64,000 nt of DNA from Winslowiella toletana (GTDB taxonomy: Bacteria; Pseudomonadota; Gammaproteobacteria; Enterobacterales; Enterobacteriaceae): positions 3,286,001-3,350,000 of the forward strand of contig NZ_CP134152.1 of assembly GCF_032164335.1 (NCBI RefSeq). The letters run 5' to 3'. The position numbers and the translations under genes are program-made. The notes beneath the pieces were generated by a model. It did not search any database, had not been told where the DNA came from, and worked only from the letters and a program-made list of their open reading frames with translations. Below are positions 26,801 through 34,904 of the stretch, piece after piece; position 1 is the stretch's first letter, and each line of letters opens with the position of its first letter.

Positions 26801-29133
26801 AGATCGCTTTGTTCTGCATCCTGCTCTACCCGGATATACTCCTGCGTACCCTTGTGATCTGTACCGGTATGAATATAGAGGTCACCGCTTTCGCTGCTCC
26901 GGTAAATATCATGATAATCTTCCAGCGCCATGCTGAGTGAGAATGGCTCGGTGGGTCGCACTTTAACTTCCGCTGGCAATGCATAGAATACCGGGTTCTT
27001 TAACTGCTGAAATTGCCATTCGCCCACCTGAGGGCTATAACGAAATAGCATATCGTCGGCCACAGGCTGCTCGGGGAAATATTCTCCAGGTTTTTTACCT
27101 GGCCTGACGGGCAGATACTGCACGGTTCCATCTGCTGCCGTGTTCCAGCGTAAAAAATGGCTTTTACCATTCCAGTACAGCCCGGGAATATTATCTGCCA
27201 CATTAAGCCATCCTGGCGCTGCCACATTCTGCTGCAACCAGCTCCGATCAATTTTTGCTTCCGCTTTTTGCAATAAACTAAACGGTGAATGCACGACATC
27301 CCAGTTACCGGTCATTGGCTGCCACTTCAACACCGTCTGCCGGCTTATTGACTGCTGCCCCACGCTGCCAAGCGTAAAAAAATCGCCTTCAAGATTGCCG
27401 CGTACATAGCCAATTTCGACGTTATTCGGGTTATGACGACCACGTGACTTAATCCCCAGATAGTGCTCTCCCGGCTGTGTTGCCCATACCTGACGCTCCC
27501 ATCCCGCTACCGGAGACAGCACTCTTCTTTCGCCGGGTAAGCTATTAATTAATGCTTGCGGTATTGCAGATAACACTCTGCCATTAAGATGGGTATTGGC
27601 CGGATAAAACTCTCTCCATTCAGAGTTAAGCTGATTAAAGTAAATTTTCTTTCCGCTGGACATAACCCAGGTCGCGTCAGCAGCATTGTGGGTGAGCGGA
27701 TGATAGCTGTCTTCAACTTTCAAATAAAATTCAGATTGTTTGCTGTAGGTAAAAACATGCTCACCTTCAATGTCTTTTATTTGCCAGGCGTTATTTTGTG
27801 AATTACGCGTTGCCGGATATTTAACCACCGGGTTCGATCCGACTCTCTCTGCCATACCCCGGTTGACATCATCAGGATAAAGTCGCCATTGTTGACCGGC
27901 GATGTTCTTTTCCAGAATAGTGTGAACCGTTAGCCCGGTTTGCGCGTGGTTAACGACCGTTCCTGGAAGTTCAGTGATAGGATTTTTCACCGCCGCCAGC
28001 GAATTAACTAACCGGCTGGAAGGTTTCACCCTTGGTGGGTTAAAGGCTTTATTCGCCTGGGCTTCCGGCATCATTGAAACAGCCATGCCCCATTCAAGCA
28101 CAAATTCCGCTCTGCTCTGGCCAGGCTGCCGCTCAAAAATTTCTCCGGTAACCGTTTCCCCAACCTTTCGGGAAAAAAAACCCAGCACCGCCGCGCCGCC
28201 ACTCAGTAAAAAATGCCCCGGGTTATAACTGCTGGTGCCCTTAATAAATAGCGTTCGCCCCTGCTCGGTAATTTCATCTGACCAGCGGGTTATTTTCGCG
28301 CCGATACTGGCATTATTCATTGATTTATTTTTTATCGTCATCTGATGCTGTTTAATACGCCAGCGCATGACATCCTCATGCGCCCGCTTATAACGCTGTG
28401 CGCCGTCAGACGGGCTGCTGAAAACCATCCATGAGTCGCCCAGCGAAGCAACCAGTTGCTGCTGCTGTTCACGGTCCAGCATCAGATCCATTTGATTGAA
28501 AAACGCCGCCGCTTGCTGGCAAAAGCTGGCCTCGCTATCGCCCGGCAGGTGAACAATATCTTCTGCCAAAGCGTTCGGCAATGCAGGCTCCCCGGTGGTA
28601 TTCCGGGGAAGAAACGGCTCTGACAATTCTCGCTTCTGCCGTGCCCCATCAGCCTGATCGCTGTGAATAACCGGGACAATGTTATGCCAGGGCGCCAGCG
28701 TTTGCGCGGGAAAAACGTTGCCAAGCTCCCTGCTCTGCGGAGCCATACCCGCGTAAATTTTTTCCTGCCCCTGAAAAAAATATGCCAGCCGTTGAATGGT
28801 CTGCTTTTTGCCGGCAGAGACCAGTTTGCCATCAGAAGCTATTGGCCTGAATGTCGCTTCGGCTGGCAGAAGGCCCATTCGCGGTGCAACTCTCTCATTT
28901 TCAGACGCCACTTTGACCGCTTTCAGCGCCAAATGATGTCGCCTTATTTTTCTCCCTTTAATCGACTTTGTCTCAATTGGAGTAAAATTCTTTGCGGGTA
29001 TAGCGGCCGAGGTGTTCATAATCGCGATAAAGGGTAATTTATCTGTCGGAGTATCCCGAATGCCTGCGTTAATAAAGCTCTGCCAGAGACCGCTTATTTC
29101 GTCCAACATCAGCGCATTCCTTATATTACCCAT
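23836..29133 (-). CDS. 1765-residue SET-domain protein with helix-turn-helix-like repeats; candidate secreted effector or toxin
   Basis: No E. coli counterpart is known to me. Regions: 1-400 unrecognised, with a Gly/Ala-rich patch at 306-320 and basic RQKR at 165-168; 412-811 beta-rich modules rich in aromatic residues; CQLRVKRAGDEFC at 814-826, a cysteine-flanked basic site; 857-1385 eight HTH-like repeats; 1511-1635 a SET-type lysine methyltransferase domain; 1640-1765 an unrecognised tail. Only five Cys occur (205, 814, 826, 947, 1656). There is no signal peptide. Residue numbers use ATG 29133; ATG 29109 (MLDEISGLWQSF) has AAGGA eight bases upstream and is the better translational start. 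Parts of the gene and its upstream flank are AT-rich relative to neighbours, which suits acquisition by transfer. No hrp-box-like promoter was seen. Methyltransferase activity, export and target are inferences. Confidence 0.85.
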   Translation of the reverse strand: MGNIRNALMLDEISGLWQSFINAGIRDTPTDKLPFIAIMNTSAAIPAKNFTPIETKSIKGRKIRRHHLALKAVKVASENERVAPRMGLLPAEATFRPIASDGKLVSAGKKQTIQRLAYFFQGQEKIYAGMAPQSRELGNVFPAQTLAPWHNIVPVIHSDQADGARQKRELSEPFLPRNTTGEPALPNALAEDIVHLPGDSEASFCQQAAAFFNQMDLMLDREQQQQLVASLGDSWMVFSSPSDGAQRYKRAHEDVMRWRIKQHQMTIKNKSMNNASIGAKITRWSDEITEQGRTLFIKGTSSYNPGHFLLSGGAAVLGFFSRKVGETVTGEIFERQPGQSRAEFVLEWGMAVSMMPEAQANKAFNPPRVKPSSRLVNSLAAVKNPITELPGTVVNHAQTGLTVHTILEKNIAGQQWRLYPDDVNRGMAERVGSNPVVKYPATRNSQNNAWQIKDIEGEHVFTYSKQSEFYLKVEDSYHPLTHNAADATWVMSSGKKIYFNQLNSEWREFYPANTHLNGRVLSAIPQALINSLPGERRVLSPVAGWERQVWATQPGEHYLGIKSRGRHNPNNVEIGYVRGNLEGDFFTLGSVGQQSISRQTVLKWQPMTGNWDVVHSPFSLLQKAEAKIDRSWLQQNVAAPGWLNVADNIPGLYWNGKSHFLRWNTAADGTVQYLPVRPGKKPGEYFPEQPVADDMLFRYSPQVGEWQFQQLKNPVFYALPAEVKVRPTEPFSLSMALEDYHDIYRSSESGDLYIHTGTDHKGTQEYIRVEQDAEQSDLFSLRVPNSQTPDGADDLYVYRLDENEEFVLEEIRPCQLRVKRAGDEFCAGPSGINKPSGSGENLPAEKKNELEIDYSGWLYDHPRVEQETVRVEDEEVMIKYRNMVYAVRLSGIAPKTLPLNVIATHAEVSLINLRAELRENQPQVAIWLASNPRHRSEQALNYALRLCRIAPEGISITAIADHTKMREFAIISWLKTRASEAEPWFEQYPQQQGEGDLDYATRLYHLRGEGITLSMIANRTEVKKSLLEAQVKRGSPKILQWLSTHPRKAQETDGDYALRLLLIADNGVSLANISAHTNVREVPLRKRFDRVNAKTRQFLRKNVRHENETDMDYAARLHQLRQAEVEKDEKANNNDKLDKANKVENKYLAIYAGVPLFDLRQRVGVAVAVKTVTAEQHQWFANYPRIQGETGKEYALRLLQKRDEPNMAAVTFNLNITKMLIAEQAGIDSMTLSRALKKQNEMREWFNANLRLPQEEITDGDSRDIREEKNKQYGLRLVNSRNLQQEKVAVLDGDIANHIGVSAEQLKGWLNRKRFEWFNSMPRIPEEMISEQDSSIIVERKNQLYGLRMIEIWENSQHPDRALITLRDIAAAAKVTKSSLYDALNPEFLGINPLLARPYDPETGWAPEYGLLHLNLQQNPPLLTDPINPALSITQQILGDEPLTITNANYLLNAAQIKKVDQRVAAQQRWLSELKHIVETDGKEQNSYIKDGVKVDGVLNEYLEVLNTLEADNPVGLSVIARKKIPRGTLLGIYTGVRHNNDATLRTEFRKVGTQQVLKYLWGDMNNGQGSTSSYQNANILSLVNTGKMYDLQSLGDNNLVAGYLNDKVVFYVAKNDIEKGNQLLISYGKHYNPDYGIQTTLNNDIIRIIARSNQCYFSVYDVNNNVRIIGPEGQLDAIPEQARSYFLKETTEKSGVLKYNVMKDGKVITARLRNGDENNLYRAMAVAMQNGLGEKAIEEAILNMKASVKAEYPNEEGAMKPEPV
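24229..24603 (-). other. SET methyltransferase domain of the 1765-aa protein
   Basis: Residues 1511-1635. Typical SET landmarks in order: an N-terminal strand pair VIARKKIPRGTLLGIYTG (1519-1536) like the V.A...I..G..I..Y.G core; SLVNTG (1582-1587) in the place of the R.INH motif, keeping the Asn but losing the His; and YVAKNDIEKGNQLLISYG (1612-1629), matching A.rdI..GeEL...YG with the expected catalytic Tyr1628. No cysteine-rich post-SET zinc site is visible. The change in the NH motif leaves activity uncertain. Confidence 0.75.
24979..26565 (-). other. Array of eight HTH-like repeats in the 1765-aa protein
   Basis: Repeats begin at the aromatic residues W857, W927, W984, W1041, F1098, W1179, W1245 and W1317. 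Spacings are 70, 57, 57, 57, 81, 66 and 72. Repeats 2-4 align without gaps: W[LF]...P[RQ] at the start, then DYA.RL or NYALRL, then G[IV][ST], then I[AS]..T.[VM], a pattern like a helix-turn-helix. Nucleotide identity is low, so the repeats are old at DNA level. Confidence 0.75.
26656..26694 (-). other. Cys-RVKR-Cys loop between the two halves of the 1765-aa protein
   Basis: Codons 814-826 read CQLRVKRAGDEFC. RVKR (817-820) fits the furin consensus R-X-K/R-R and is flanked by two of the only five cysteines, 12 residues apart. Diphtheria and Shiga toxins carry comparable Cys-bounded protease loops between their chains. Cleavage here is inferred only. Confidence 0.5.
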
Positions 29134-29370
29134 TTGGGATATTATTCAATAATTAACAATTACGGGAATTAATAGATTTTTGTCAGCCTGGCTAAACTGG
29201 CAGCCATAATAGTTAAAAATTAAATATTTATTTATAAAAAAAGCTTATCGTCTCATTTTTTAAATCGTGATATCTGGCAATATTAACTCTAAATGATGGC
29301 GCTATTCAGAAAAAATGATAAGCCAGAAAATAATAATCAAAGAATAATGCGAGGAGAGTAATCAGGAATT
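29134..29370. promoter_or_regulatory. AT-rich upstream region of the SET-domain gene
   Basis: About 240 bp of strongly AT-rich sequence with A and T tracts around 29200-29250. It should hold the promoter of the minus-strand SET gene, and such DNA is typical of H-NS-silenced acquired genes. No GGAACC-type hrp box was found. No gene was recognised. Confidence 0.4.
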
Positions 29371-29390
29371 GGGGTCGGGTTTCCGACCCA
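29371..29390 (-). terminator. Hairpin downstream of elaB
   Basis: Stem gggtcgg / ccgaccc (29372-29378 with 29383-29389) and loop gttt, about 25 bp past the elaB stop. No strong T-run follows. Confidence 0.5.
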
Positions 29391-29413
29391 CAAATTTTAT
29401 TGGCAGGACAGAG

Positions 29414-29725
29414 TTAGCGGCGAGCCAGCAATAAGCCGATCACCAGGCCAGCAGTGGCACCGACGCCAATACCATGCCAGGGTTTTTCGTGCACATAGTC
29501 ATCAGCACGGTAAACCGCCTGTTTGGCGCGGATGTAGTAGGTATCGGACGCCTCACTGACGCGTGATTTTACATCATGCAGTGCCTGCTCAGCTTTCGCC
29601 TTGAGCTCAATGTATTTCTGATCGGCAGGGTCGCCCGAGGACTTCAGCACTTCTTCCAGCGTTTCTGTCAGCAGTGTCAGATCGTCATCCAGTCGGGTCT
29701 CATGCGTTTCATCAGGTATAGCCAT
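29414..29725 (-). CDS. elaB: ElaB/DUF883 family tail-anchored membrane protein
   Basis: 103 residues from ATG 29725 (MAIPDETHETRLDDDL), chosen for GGAGG six bases upstream and the 101-residue E. coli length; the frame is open to 29755. An acidic N-terminus and a long amphipathic helix lead to a C-terminal membrane anchor, GIGVGATAGLVIGLLLARR, typical of the ElaB/YqjD/YgaM family. E. coli members are stationary-phase inner-membrane proteins associated with ribosomes and stress tolerance. CTATAGTTAA on the minus strand at 29770-29761 resembles a sigma-S -10 element, 36 bases upstream. Confidence 0.92.
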   Translation of the reverse strand: MAIPDETHETRLDDDLTLLTETLEEVLKSSGDPADQKYIELKAKAEQALHDVKSRVSEASDTYYIRAKQAVYRADDYVHEKPWHGIGVGATAGLVIGLLLARR

Positions 29726-30121
29726 TTTATTCCTCCGTGTACGAATAACATGCATGTCTGTTAACTATAGACAGTTTTCAGCGTCCTGCGCGCTATAGCC
29801 TCCAGGAATAACCTGAGAATTAACAGATTAATGATTCAAACGCTGGTTATTTGTTCATTTGCGCTGTTATCACGCCATCAGGCGCTGACAGCGGGTTGCG
29901 GCTAAAAAATCACCGAACGTAAAATGCGTTAAATCTGCCGCTGGCGTAGCGGAAAACCGTGGGTTTATTCGATTAATCTGATAAATTTCCTGAGGTTTGA
30001 ATTTTTGTATCAGCAAGCTGTCGTATCCCCCTGTAACCCTGGCCACGCCAGGAGATGCAAATGGGTGCACAAGCACGACAGTCACTACAAACTCCGTTCA
30101 GCAAAGGAAAATACTTCTGGC
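29726..30121. promoter_or_regulatory. Divergent promoter region of elaB and opgD
   Basis: About 400 bp between two divergent starts. Apart from the sigma-S-like -10 for elaB nothing was recognised with confidence. The opgD frame stays open upstream to 30005 but that stretch lacks homology. Confidence 0.45.
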
Positions 30122-31780
30122 ATGAATCGAAGAATGTTTATGAAAGCGTCAATGGCATTCGCTACCGTAAGCGGTATGTCTGGCTTATCCACGCTATTTG
30201 CGCAGTCCGCCTGGGCAGATGCCGATATTGCTGACGGCACCGCGATGCGATTTGATTTTGACGTTCTGAAAAAAATGGCCGCAGGCATGGCTAAACAGCC
30301 GTGGGGCGGCGCTCCAGGCCCGCTGCCGGAAACGCTGGCAACCCTGACACCGCAGGCCTATAACGAAATCCAATACGATGCCAGTCATTCGCTCTGGAAT
30401 GATATCGCTGACCGCGAACTGGATGTGCAGTTCTTCCACGTTGGCATGGGCTTTAAGCGACGCATCCGCATGTTTGCCGTTGATGAACAGAGTCGCGAAG
30501 CGCGTGAAGTTCACTTCCGTCCGGAACTGTTCAACTACAATAACGCCAAAGTTGATACTCAGCAGCTGGAAGGCAAGACCGATCTTGGATTTGCCGGTTT
30601 CCGCGCATTTAAAAAGCCGGAACTGGCGAAGCGCGATATTGTCTCCTTCCTTGGTGCCAGTTATTTCCGCGCGGTGGATGAAACTTATCAATACGGCCTA
30701 TCGGCTCGGGGTATTGCGGTAAACACCTTCGGCAGTGGTCAGGAAGAATTTCCCGATTTTACAGCTTTCTGGTTCGAAACGCCGAAAGCTGAAGACACGA
30801 CATTCACTGTCTACGCACTGCTGGACGGTCCAAGCGTCACCGGAGCCTATAAGTTTATTATCGACTGCGAAGCGAAACGCGTGGTGATGGAGATTGAAAA
30901 TCATATCTTCGCGCGCAAGGACATCAAGCAGCTCGGTGTTGCACCGATGACCAGTATGTTCAGCTGTGGCACCAACGAACGCCGCATGTGCGACACCATT
31001 CATCCGCAGATTCACGACTCCGACCGCCTGGCAATGTGGACCGGCAGTGGTGAGTGGATCAGCCGTCCGCTGAATAATCCGCAGAAATTACAGTTTAATG
31101 CTTACCAGGACAATAATCCGCGCGGGTTTGGCCTGTTGCAGCTGAACCATGATTTCAAGGACTATCAGGATGTGATTGGCTGGTATGACAAGCGCCCGAG
31201 CCTGTGGGTTGAACCGATCGGCAAATGGGGTAAAGGTGCCATCAATCTGATGGAGATCCCTACGACCGGTGAAACGCTGGATAATATTGTTTGCTTCTGG
31301 CAGCCGGAAGAGCCGATCAAGGCGGGTAGTGAACACAGCTTCCACTATAAGCTTTACTGGAGCGGCTTACCGCCGGTGCGCAGTGATTTAGCGCGCGTCG
31401 ATGCGACCCGAACCGGTATGGGTGGCTTCCCGGAAGGCTGGGCACCTGGTGAACATTATCCGGATGTCTGGGCACGCCGCATTGCGGTAGATTTTGTCGG
31501 TGGCGATCTGAAAGCCGCGGCAGCGAAAGGCATTGAGCCGGTGATCGACGTCTCTTCAGGCACCCTTAAGCAAGTGGAGATTCTGTTCGTTGAACCGCTA
31601 AACGGTTATCGCATCTTGTTTGACTGGTATCCGAACAGCGACGATACCAAACCGGTTGAGATGCGGATGTTCCTGCGTTCGCAGGGAGAAACGCTGAGCG
31701 AGACGTGGCTGTATCAGTACTTCCCGCCACCGCCGGATAAACGTAAGTATATTGACGATCGGCAGATGCATGCTGACTAA
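30122..31780 (+). CDS. opgD: OpgD (MdoD) glucan biosynthesis protein
   Basis: Periplasmic protein acting on the backbone of osmoregulated periplasmic glucans. 552 residues from ATG 30122 ([13 protein letters not shown]), against 551 in E. coli. The twin-arginine signal NRRMFMK and a cleavage-like AQSAWA before DADIADG mark Tat export. The body matches the OpgG/OpgD family ([58 protein letters not shown]). In E. coli this gene maps elsewhere on the chromosome; here it lies between elaB and elaA. A terminator-like hairpin follows. Confidence 0.96.
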   Translation: MNRRMFMKASMAFATVSGMSGLSTLFAQSAWADADIADGTAMRFDFDVLKKMAAGMAKQPWGGAPGPLPETLATLTPQAYNEIQYDASHSLWNDIADRELDVQFFHVGMGFKRRIRMFAVDEQSREAREVHFRPELFNYNNAKVDTQQLEGKTDLGFAGFRAFKKPELAKRDIVSFLGASYFRAVDETYQYGLSARGIAVNTFGSGQEEFPDFTAFWFETPKAEDTTFTVYALLDGPSVTGAYKFIIDCEAKRVVMEIENHIFARKDIKQLGVAPMTSMFSCGTNERRMCDTIHPQIHDSDRLAMWTGSGEWISRPLNNPQKLQFNAYQDNNPRGFGLLQLNHDFKDYQDVIGWYDKRPSLWVEPIGKWGKGAINLMEIPTTGETLDNIVCFWQPEEPIKAGSEHSFHYKLYWSGLPPVRSDLARVDATRTGMGGFPEGWAPGEHYPDVWARRIAVDFVGGDLKAAAAKGIEPVIDVSSGTLKQVEILFVEPLNGYRILFDWYPNSDDTKPVEMRMFLRSQGETLSETWLYQYFPPPPDKRKYIDDRQMHAD

Positions 31781-31798
31781 TTAATCAGCATGTTTTAA

Positions 31799-31820
31799 CG
31801 GGCGGCGTTTGCGCCGCCCG
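31799..31820. terminator. Hairpin between convergent opgD and elaA
   Basis: Perfect 9-bp stem cgggcggcg / cgccgcccg with a 4-base loop, followed by attt. It serves the ends of two convergent genes. Confidence 0.6.
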
Positions 31821-31826
31821 ATTTAA

Positions 31827-32276
31827 CTAGTTCTGCATCCCAATATGCGGAATATCATCCTCAAGATAAATCTCGCCAACCGGCTTAAATCCTAACCGAC
31901 CATAAAACTCCTGCAAATGCGCCTGCGCAGAGAGAAAGATCGATTGTCCCGGCCAGTGTTGCTCGCAGCTGGCAATTGCCTGCTCCATTAACCGATATCC
32001 AAGGCTTAAGCCTCGTGCCTCAGGAGCGATGATCACCCGGCCAATGCTTACCGGTTGATCTGATTGTTGCGGCGTCAGAACACGCGCATATGCCACGATC
32101 TTATCATCCAGCCAGCCGATAATATGACGGTTATCCTGCGCCAGATCGGCACCGTCAATATCCTGATAAGCGCAATGTTGTTCAACCACGAACACCCTGC
32201 TGCGCAGCGCCAGAATAGCGTAGAGCTGTGCAACGCTCAGCTCGCTGTGGTGTAAGTCCTGCCAGATAAGATCCAT
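31827..32276 (-). CDS. elaA: ElaA GNAT-family acetyltransferase
   Basis: 149 residues from ATG 32276 (MDLIWQDLHHSELS), preceded by GGGAG; E. coli ElaA has 153. GNAT motif A is visible as IGRVIIAPEARGLSLGYRLM, the acetyl-CoA binding loop, with the C-terminal FYGRLGFKPVGE motif. The acceptor substrate is unknown. The gene lies just downstream of the MFS gene on the same strand, 23 bp apart, and may belong to its transcript. Confidence 0.93.
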   Translation of the reverse strand: MDLIWQDLHHSELSVAQLYAILALRSRVFVVEQHCAYQDIDGADLAQDNRHIIGWLDDKIVAYARVLTPQQSDQPVSIGRVIIAPEARGLSLGYRLMEQAIASCEQHWPGQSIFLSAQAHLQEFYGRLGFKPVGEIYLEDDIPHIGMQN

Positions 32277-32299
32277 ACTCCCTCTCCTGCTTTTTTCTG

Positions 32300-33427
32300 T
32301 TAACACGCTTCCTGCCGGGTACGCAGCGCGAACAGAGTAAATATGCCGCACAGCAGCGCGGTCATCAACGGTAAACCATGCAGGGTCATTGACATTGAAA
32401 TGCCACCCAACATCGGGCCGATTAACGCCCCCACGCCCCAGCCGACCGAAAGAATAGCATAAGCTCCTGCCAGTTCCGCACCGCGAAAACGCTGACCAAT
32501 AAGCGTAATAATCACGGTATAGATGCCAACGAACACTCCGCCCCAGACAAACAGCAGTGCGCGCGCCAGCCAGATATGTTGTAACGCCAGCGGCCAGACC
32601 AGCGCGCCGAGGGTAGAAAGTGCGGCAAGTATCACGATTAAACGCTGACGATCAAAGCGATCTGCCAGCCAGCCGACCGGCAGCTGTAGCACGATGGCGC
32701 CAACCAGCAGAATAGCGATCAGTGAAGTGGCCTCGGACTCACTCCAGCCGAGGTTGATGGCATACAGCGGCAGTAAGTTCATCCCGGCACACTCCAGCGC
32801 CGCATTCAATACCGTCGCCGCCAGCGCCAGCGGAATCAACTTCAGCCAGGCCGCCAGGGAGCGCTTCACCTCATGATCAGAGGAAATAAAGCCGGTCTTC
32901 GACAGTATCATCGCCAGTGCGGCAGCCAGCGCGATGACGCCACCCAGCATAAAGGCATTGGAACCGCTCCCCATCAGGCTAAGAATCATTGGGCCGAGGG
33001 CAAAGCCAAGCGACAGCATGGCGGTATAAATGGCTAAATTCTTCGCCCGATGCTGCTCCACCGTCACCTGATTTAGCCAGGTTTCGGTGACCACCAGAAT
33101 GACTTCGGTTGCCATTCCCAACAGCAACCGCAGCACAAACCAGCTGGCGATCGGCAACCATGGAAACATCATCAGTAAAGCCGCAGCAGCCAGTATTGCG
33201 GTAAACATTAGCTGACGGGTCGAGAAAGTGCGGCATAACCACGGCAGTTTGGGGGCAATCAGTAATACGCCAAGCGCATGCATTGCGGCATTGATACCGA
33301 TAAAGGCTTCGCTATAGCCATGATTGGCCAGCGTGATGGCGATCAGTGGCGCACTCAGACCGTAGGTCAGACCAAAAATCGTGACCGCCGAAATGACAGA
33401 AAATTTAGCCCGCAGTTCAGACTTCAT
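32300..33427 (-). CDS. MFS transporter, YcaD-like
   Basis: 375 residues with about 12 hydrophobic segments. The loop motif GWLADRFDRQRLIV between helices is the classic MFS signature, and the N-terminus (KFSVISAVTIFGLTYGLSAPLIAI) fits the family of YcaD-like permeases. The start ATG overlaps the end of the upstream gene by 4 bp (ATGA), so the two are translationally coupled. The substrate cannot be inferred. Confidence 0.82.
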   Translation of the reverse strand: MKSELRAKFSVISAVTIFGLTYGLSAPLIAITLANHGYSEAFIGINAAMHALGVLLIAPKLPWLCRTFSTRQLMFTAILAAAALLMMFPWLPIASWFVLRLLLGMATEVILVVTETWLNQVTVEQHRAKNLAIYTAMLSLGFALGPMILSLMGSGSNAFMLGGVIALAAALAMILSKTGFISSDHEVKRSLAAWLKLIPLALAATVLNAALECAGMNLLPLYAINLGWSESEATSLIAILLVGAIVLQLPVGWLADRFDRQRLIVILAALSTLGALVWPLALQHIWLARALLFVWGGVFVGIYTVIITLIGQRFRGAELAGAYAILSVGWGVGALIGPMLGGISMSMTLHGLPLMTALLCGIFTLFALRTRQEAC

Positions 33428-34800
33428 TTTTCCTCCGGCGCACCTTTACTTTGCGCGGCGATCGTTCCTTTTTTCAGGCGGATTTCCTGTTTAATTACCG
33501 CGCGCCGTATCAGAAAAGCTTCGTGCACGCGTTTGTGCCACGCGCGGCTGCGGGTCGGCTCAACCACCAGCTTCAGCAGGCGTACATAGTCAAGCGCCAG
33601 GCCCGGCGTCCAGGTCATCTGTTCGGCCCGGCCGCGCACCAGCCCCAGCAGCCAGAAATTAGGATCTAACAACAGATGTATCGCCGGAAAACGATAGTGG
33701 CCCATCGAACCCTCGATAGCCACGTCCAGCGCCTGCACCACCGTTGACGAGCAGTTGCGTGAGGTCAGGTTATAGGTGGTATCTGTGGAAAAAACCTGCC
33801 AGTAATTATGCAATGCCTCGGCGTTATAGTGGTTAAACGGCACCTGCTGGTCCGGTGGACACCAGTCAGCAATCTCCGCCGCCAGATCGTCGTTGAATCG
33901 CCCCGGCATATCATTGTCCTCACCCGCCCGCAGCATGGCGCGGAAATTACCGCTGTCGCGATCGATCTCCTCAAACGGATAGTGGCTGATATAGAGTTCG
34001 TTCTCGATGATCAGCGATATATGTCCGGTAGAGATCACACCGTCTTTATCCACTGCTGCGATATAGCGATCGATGACTCGCCGCCGCTCGGTAACTATCG
34101 CCGATCCCACCGGCGTCCATACCAGCACCTTCAGCGGAAGGGTCGGCGACTGCTGCGGAAATGGCGGATGCTCGTAAGCCAGCTCACTCCAGCGACGCAG
34201 CCCGCGTGAGGTAAATAACGGTAACGACATCACCGAGGCGCTTTCCGGTAACAGCAATACCTGACGCGCCATCTTAATTAATGACAGGCCGGAAGTAAGC
34301 AGAAGTAAGGAGAAACAGAGCGGTACGGCAATATGATGATGGAACGGCCAGTTGCTGAAAATCAGCAGACTGAGGCCAACTTCTATTACGCCAAAGGAAA
34401 ACTCCCGCCGCCATTTCACCGTACGCAGCACCAACGACGAAGCGATGCGGAATAAGCCGTCGCCGAGAAATGCCGTACCAAACAGCACTGAGGCGAGAAT
34501 ATTGTTATCCCAGGGTAAATCAAACACCAATAACGCGATAACCAGAAAGCCCAACCCTTTCCAGATACCAGGCCAGTATATGCGGATACCAATAATCATC
34601 GCCGCGGCGATTTCAACCAAACCTTCAATAACCAGTAACAGCGCTAAGGTATCCAGCGGCACCGACAGGCGACCGTCACTGGCGATGTCGTAAAAGATCG
34701 CCACGCCGAGCGCGATCCAGCATGCCCCAATGAAGGCGAGGAATAACCAGCGGGATTTTAACTGACGAGCACCCACCAGTAAGAAAATTAATCTTATCAA
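33424..34800 (-). CDS. HdeD-like membrane protein fused to a papain-like (permuted NlpC/P60) domain
   Basis: 458 residues from TTG 34800 (IRLIFLLVGARQLKSRW), chosen because GGAG lies seven bases upstream and HdeD-type homology begins there; ATG 34872 in frame gives 482. Residues 1-190 hold about six hydrophobic helices of the HdeD/DUF308 type. The C-terminal half is soluble and shows GHISLII (His260) before NCSSTVVQAL (Cys350), the His-then-Cys order of permuted papain-like proteins such as the LRAT/YiiX group. A membrane-tethered thiol hydrolase is therefore likely, with unknown substrate. It is coupled to the MFS gene by a 4-bp overlap. Confidence 0.72.
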   Translation of the reverse strand: MIRLIFLLVGARQLKSRWLFLAFIGACWIALGVAIFYDIASDGRLSVPLDTLALLLVIEGLVEIAAAMIIGIRIYWPGIWKGLGFLVIALLVFDLPWDNNILASVLFGTAFLGDGLFRIASSLVLRTVKWRREFSFGVIEVGLSLLIFSNWPFHHHIAVPLCFSLLLLTSGLSLIKMARQVLLLPESASVMSLPLFTSRGLRRWSELAYEHPPFPQQSPTLPLKVLVWTPVGSAIVTERRRVIDRYIAAVDKDGVISTGHISLIIENELYISHYPFEEIDRDSGNFRAMLRAGEDNDMPGRFNDDLAAEIADWCPPDQQVPFNHYNAEALHNYWQVFSTDTTYNLTSRNCSSTVVQALDVAIEGSMGHYRFPAIHLLLDPNFWLLGLVRGRAEQMTWTPGLALDYVRLLKLVVEPTRSRAWHKRVHEAFLIRRAVIKQEIRLKKGTIAAQSKGAPEEK

Positions 34801-34904
34801 GGGGCTTCTCCAGCGAGGAAGAGGATGATGCCAAATTAGCAAGAAGGCCGAAATAGCACAAAGAATAAACATTAATAATGTGCGGAAAATACAATATTAA
34901 AAAA

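Noticed and set aside
28630..28641. RQKR at residues 165-168 of the giant protein as the main processing site
   Set aside because: It fits the furin consensus but has no flanking cysteines and does not separate recognised domains; RVKR at 817-820 is the stronger candidate.
29134..29413. A type III secretion (hrp-box) promoter before the SET-domain gene
   Set aside because: No GGAACC-N15/16-CCAC-like pattern was found upstream on the minus strand, so type III delivery is not supported by this evidence.
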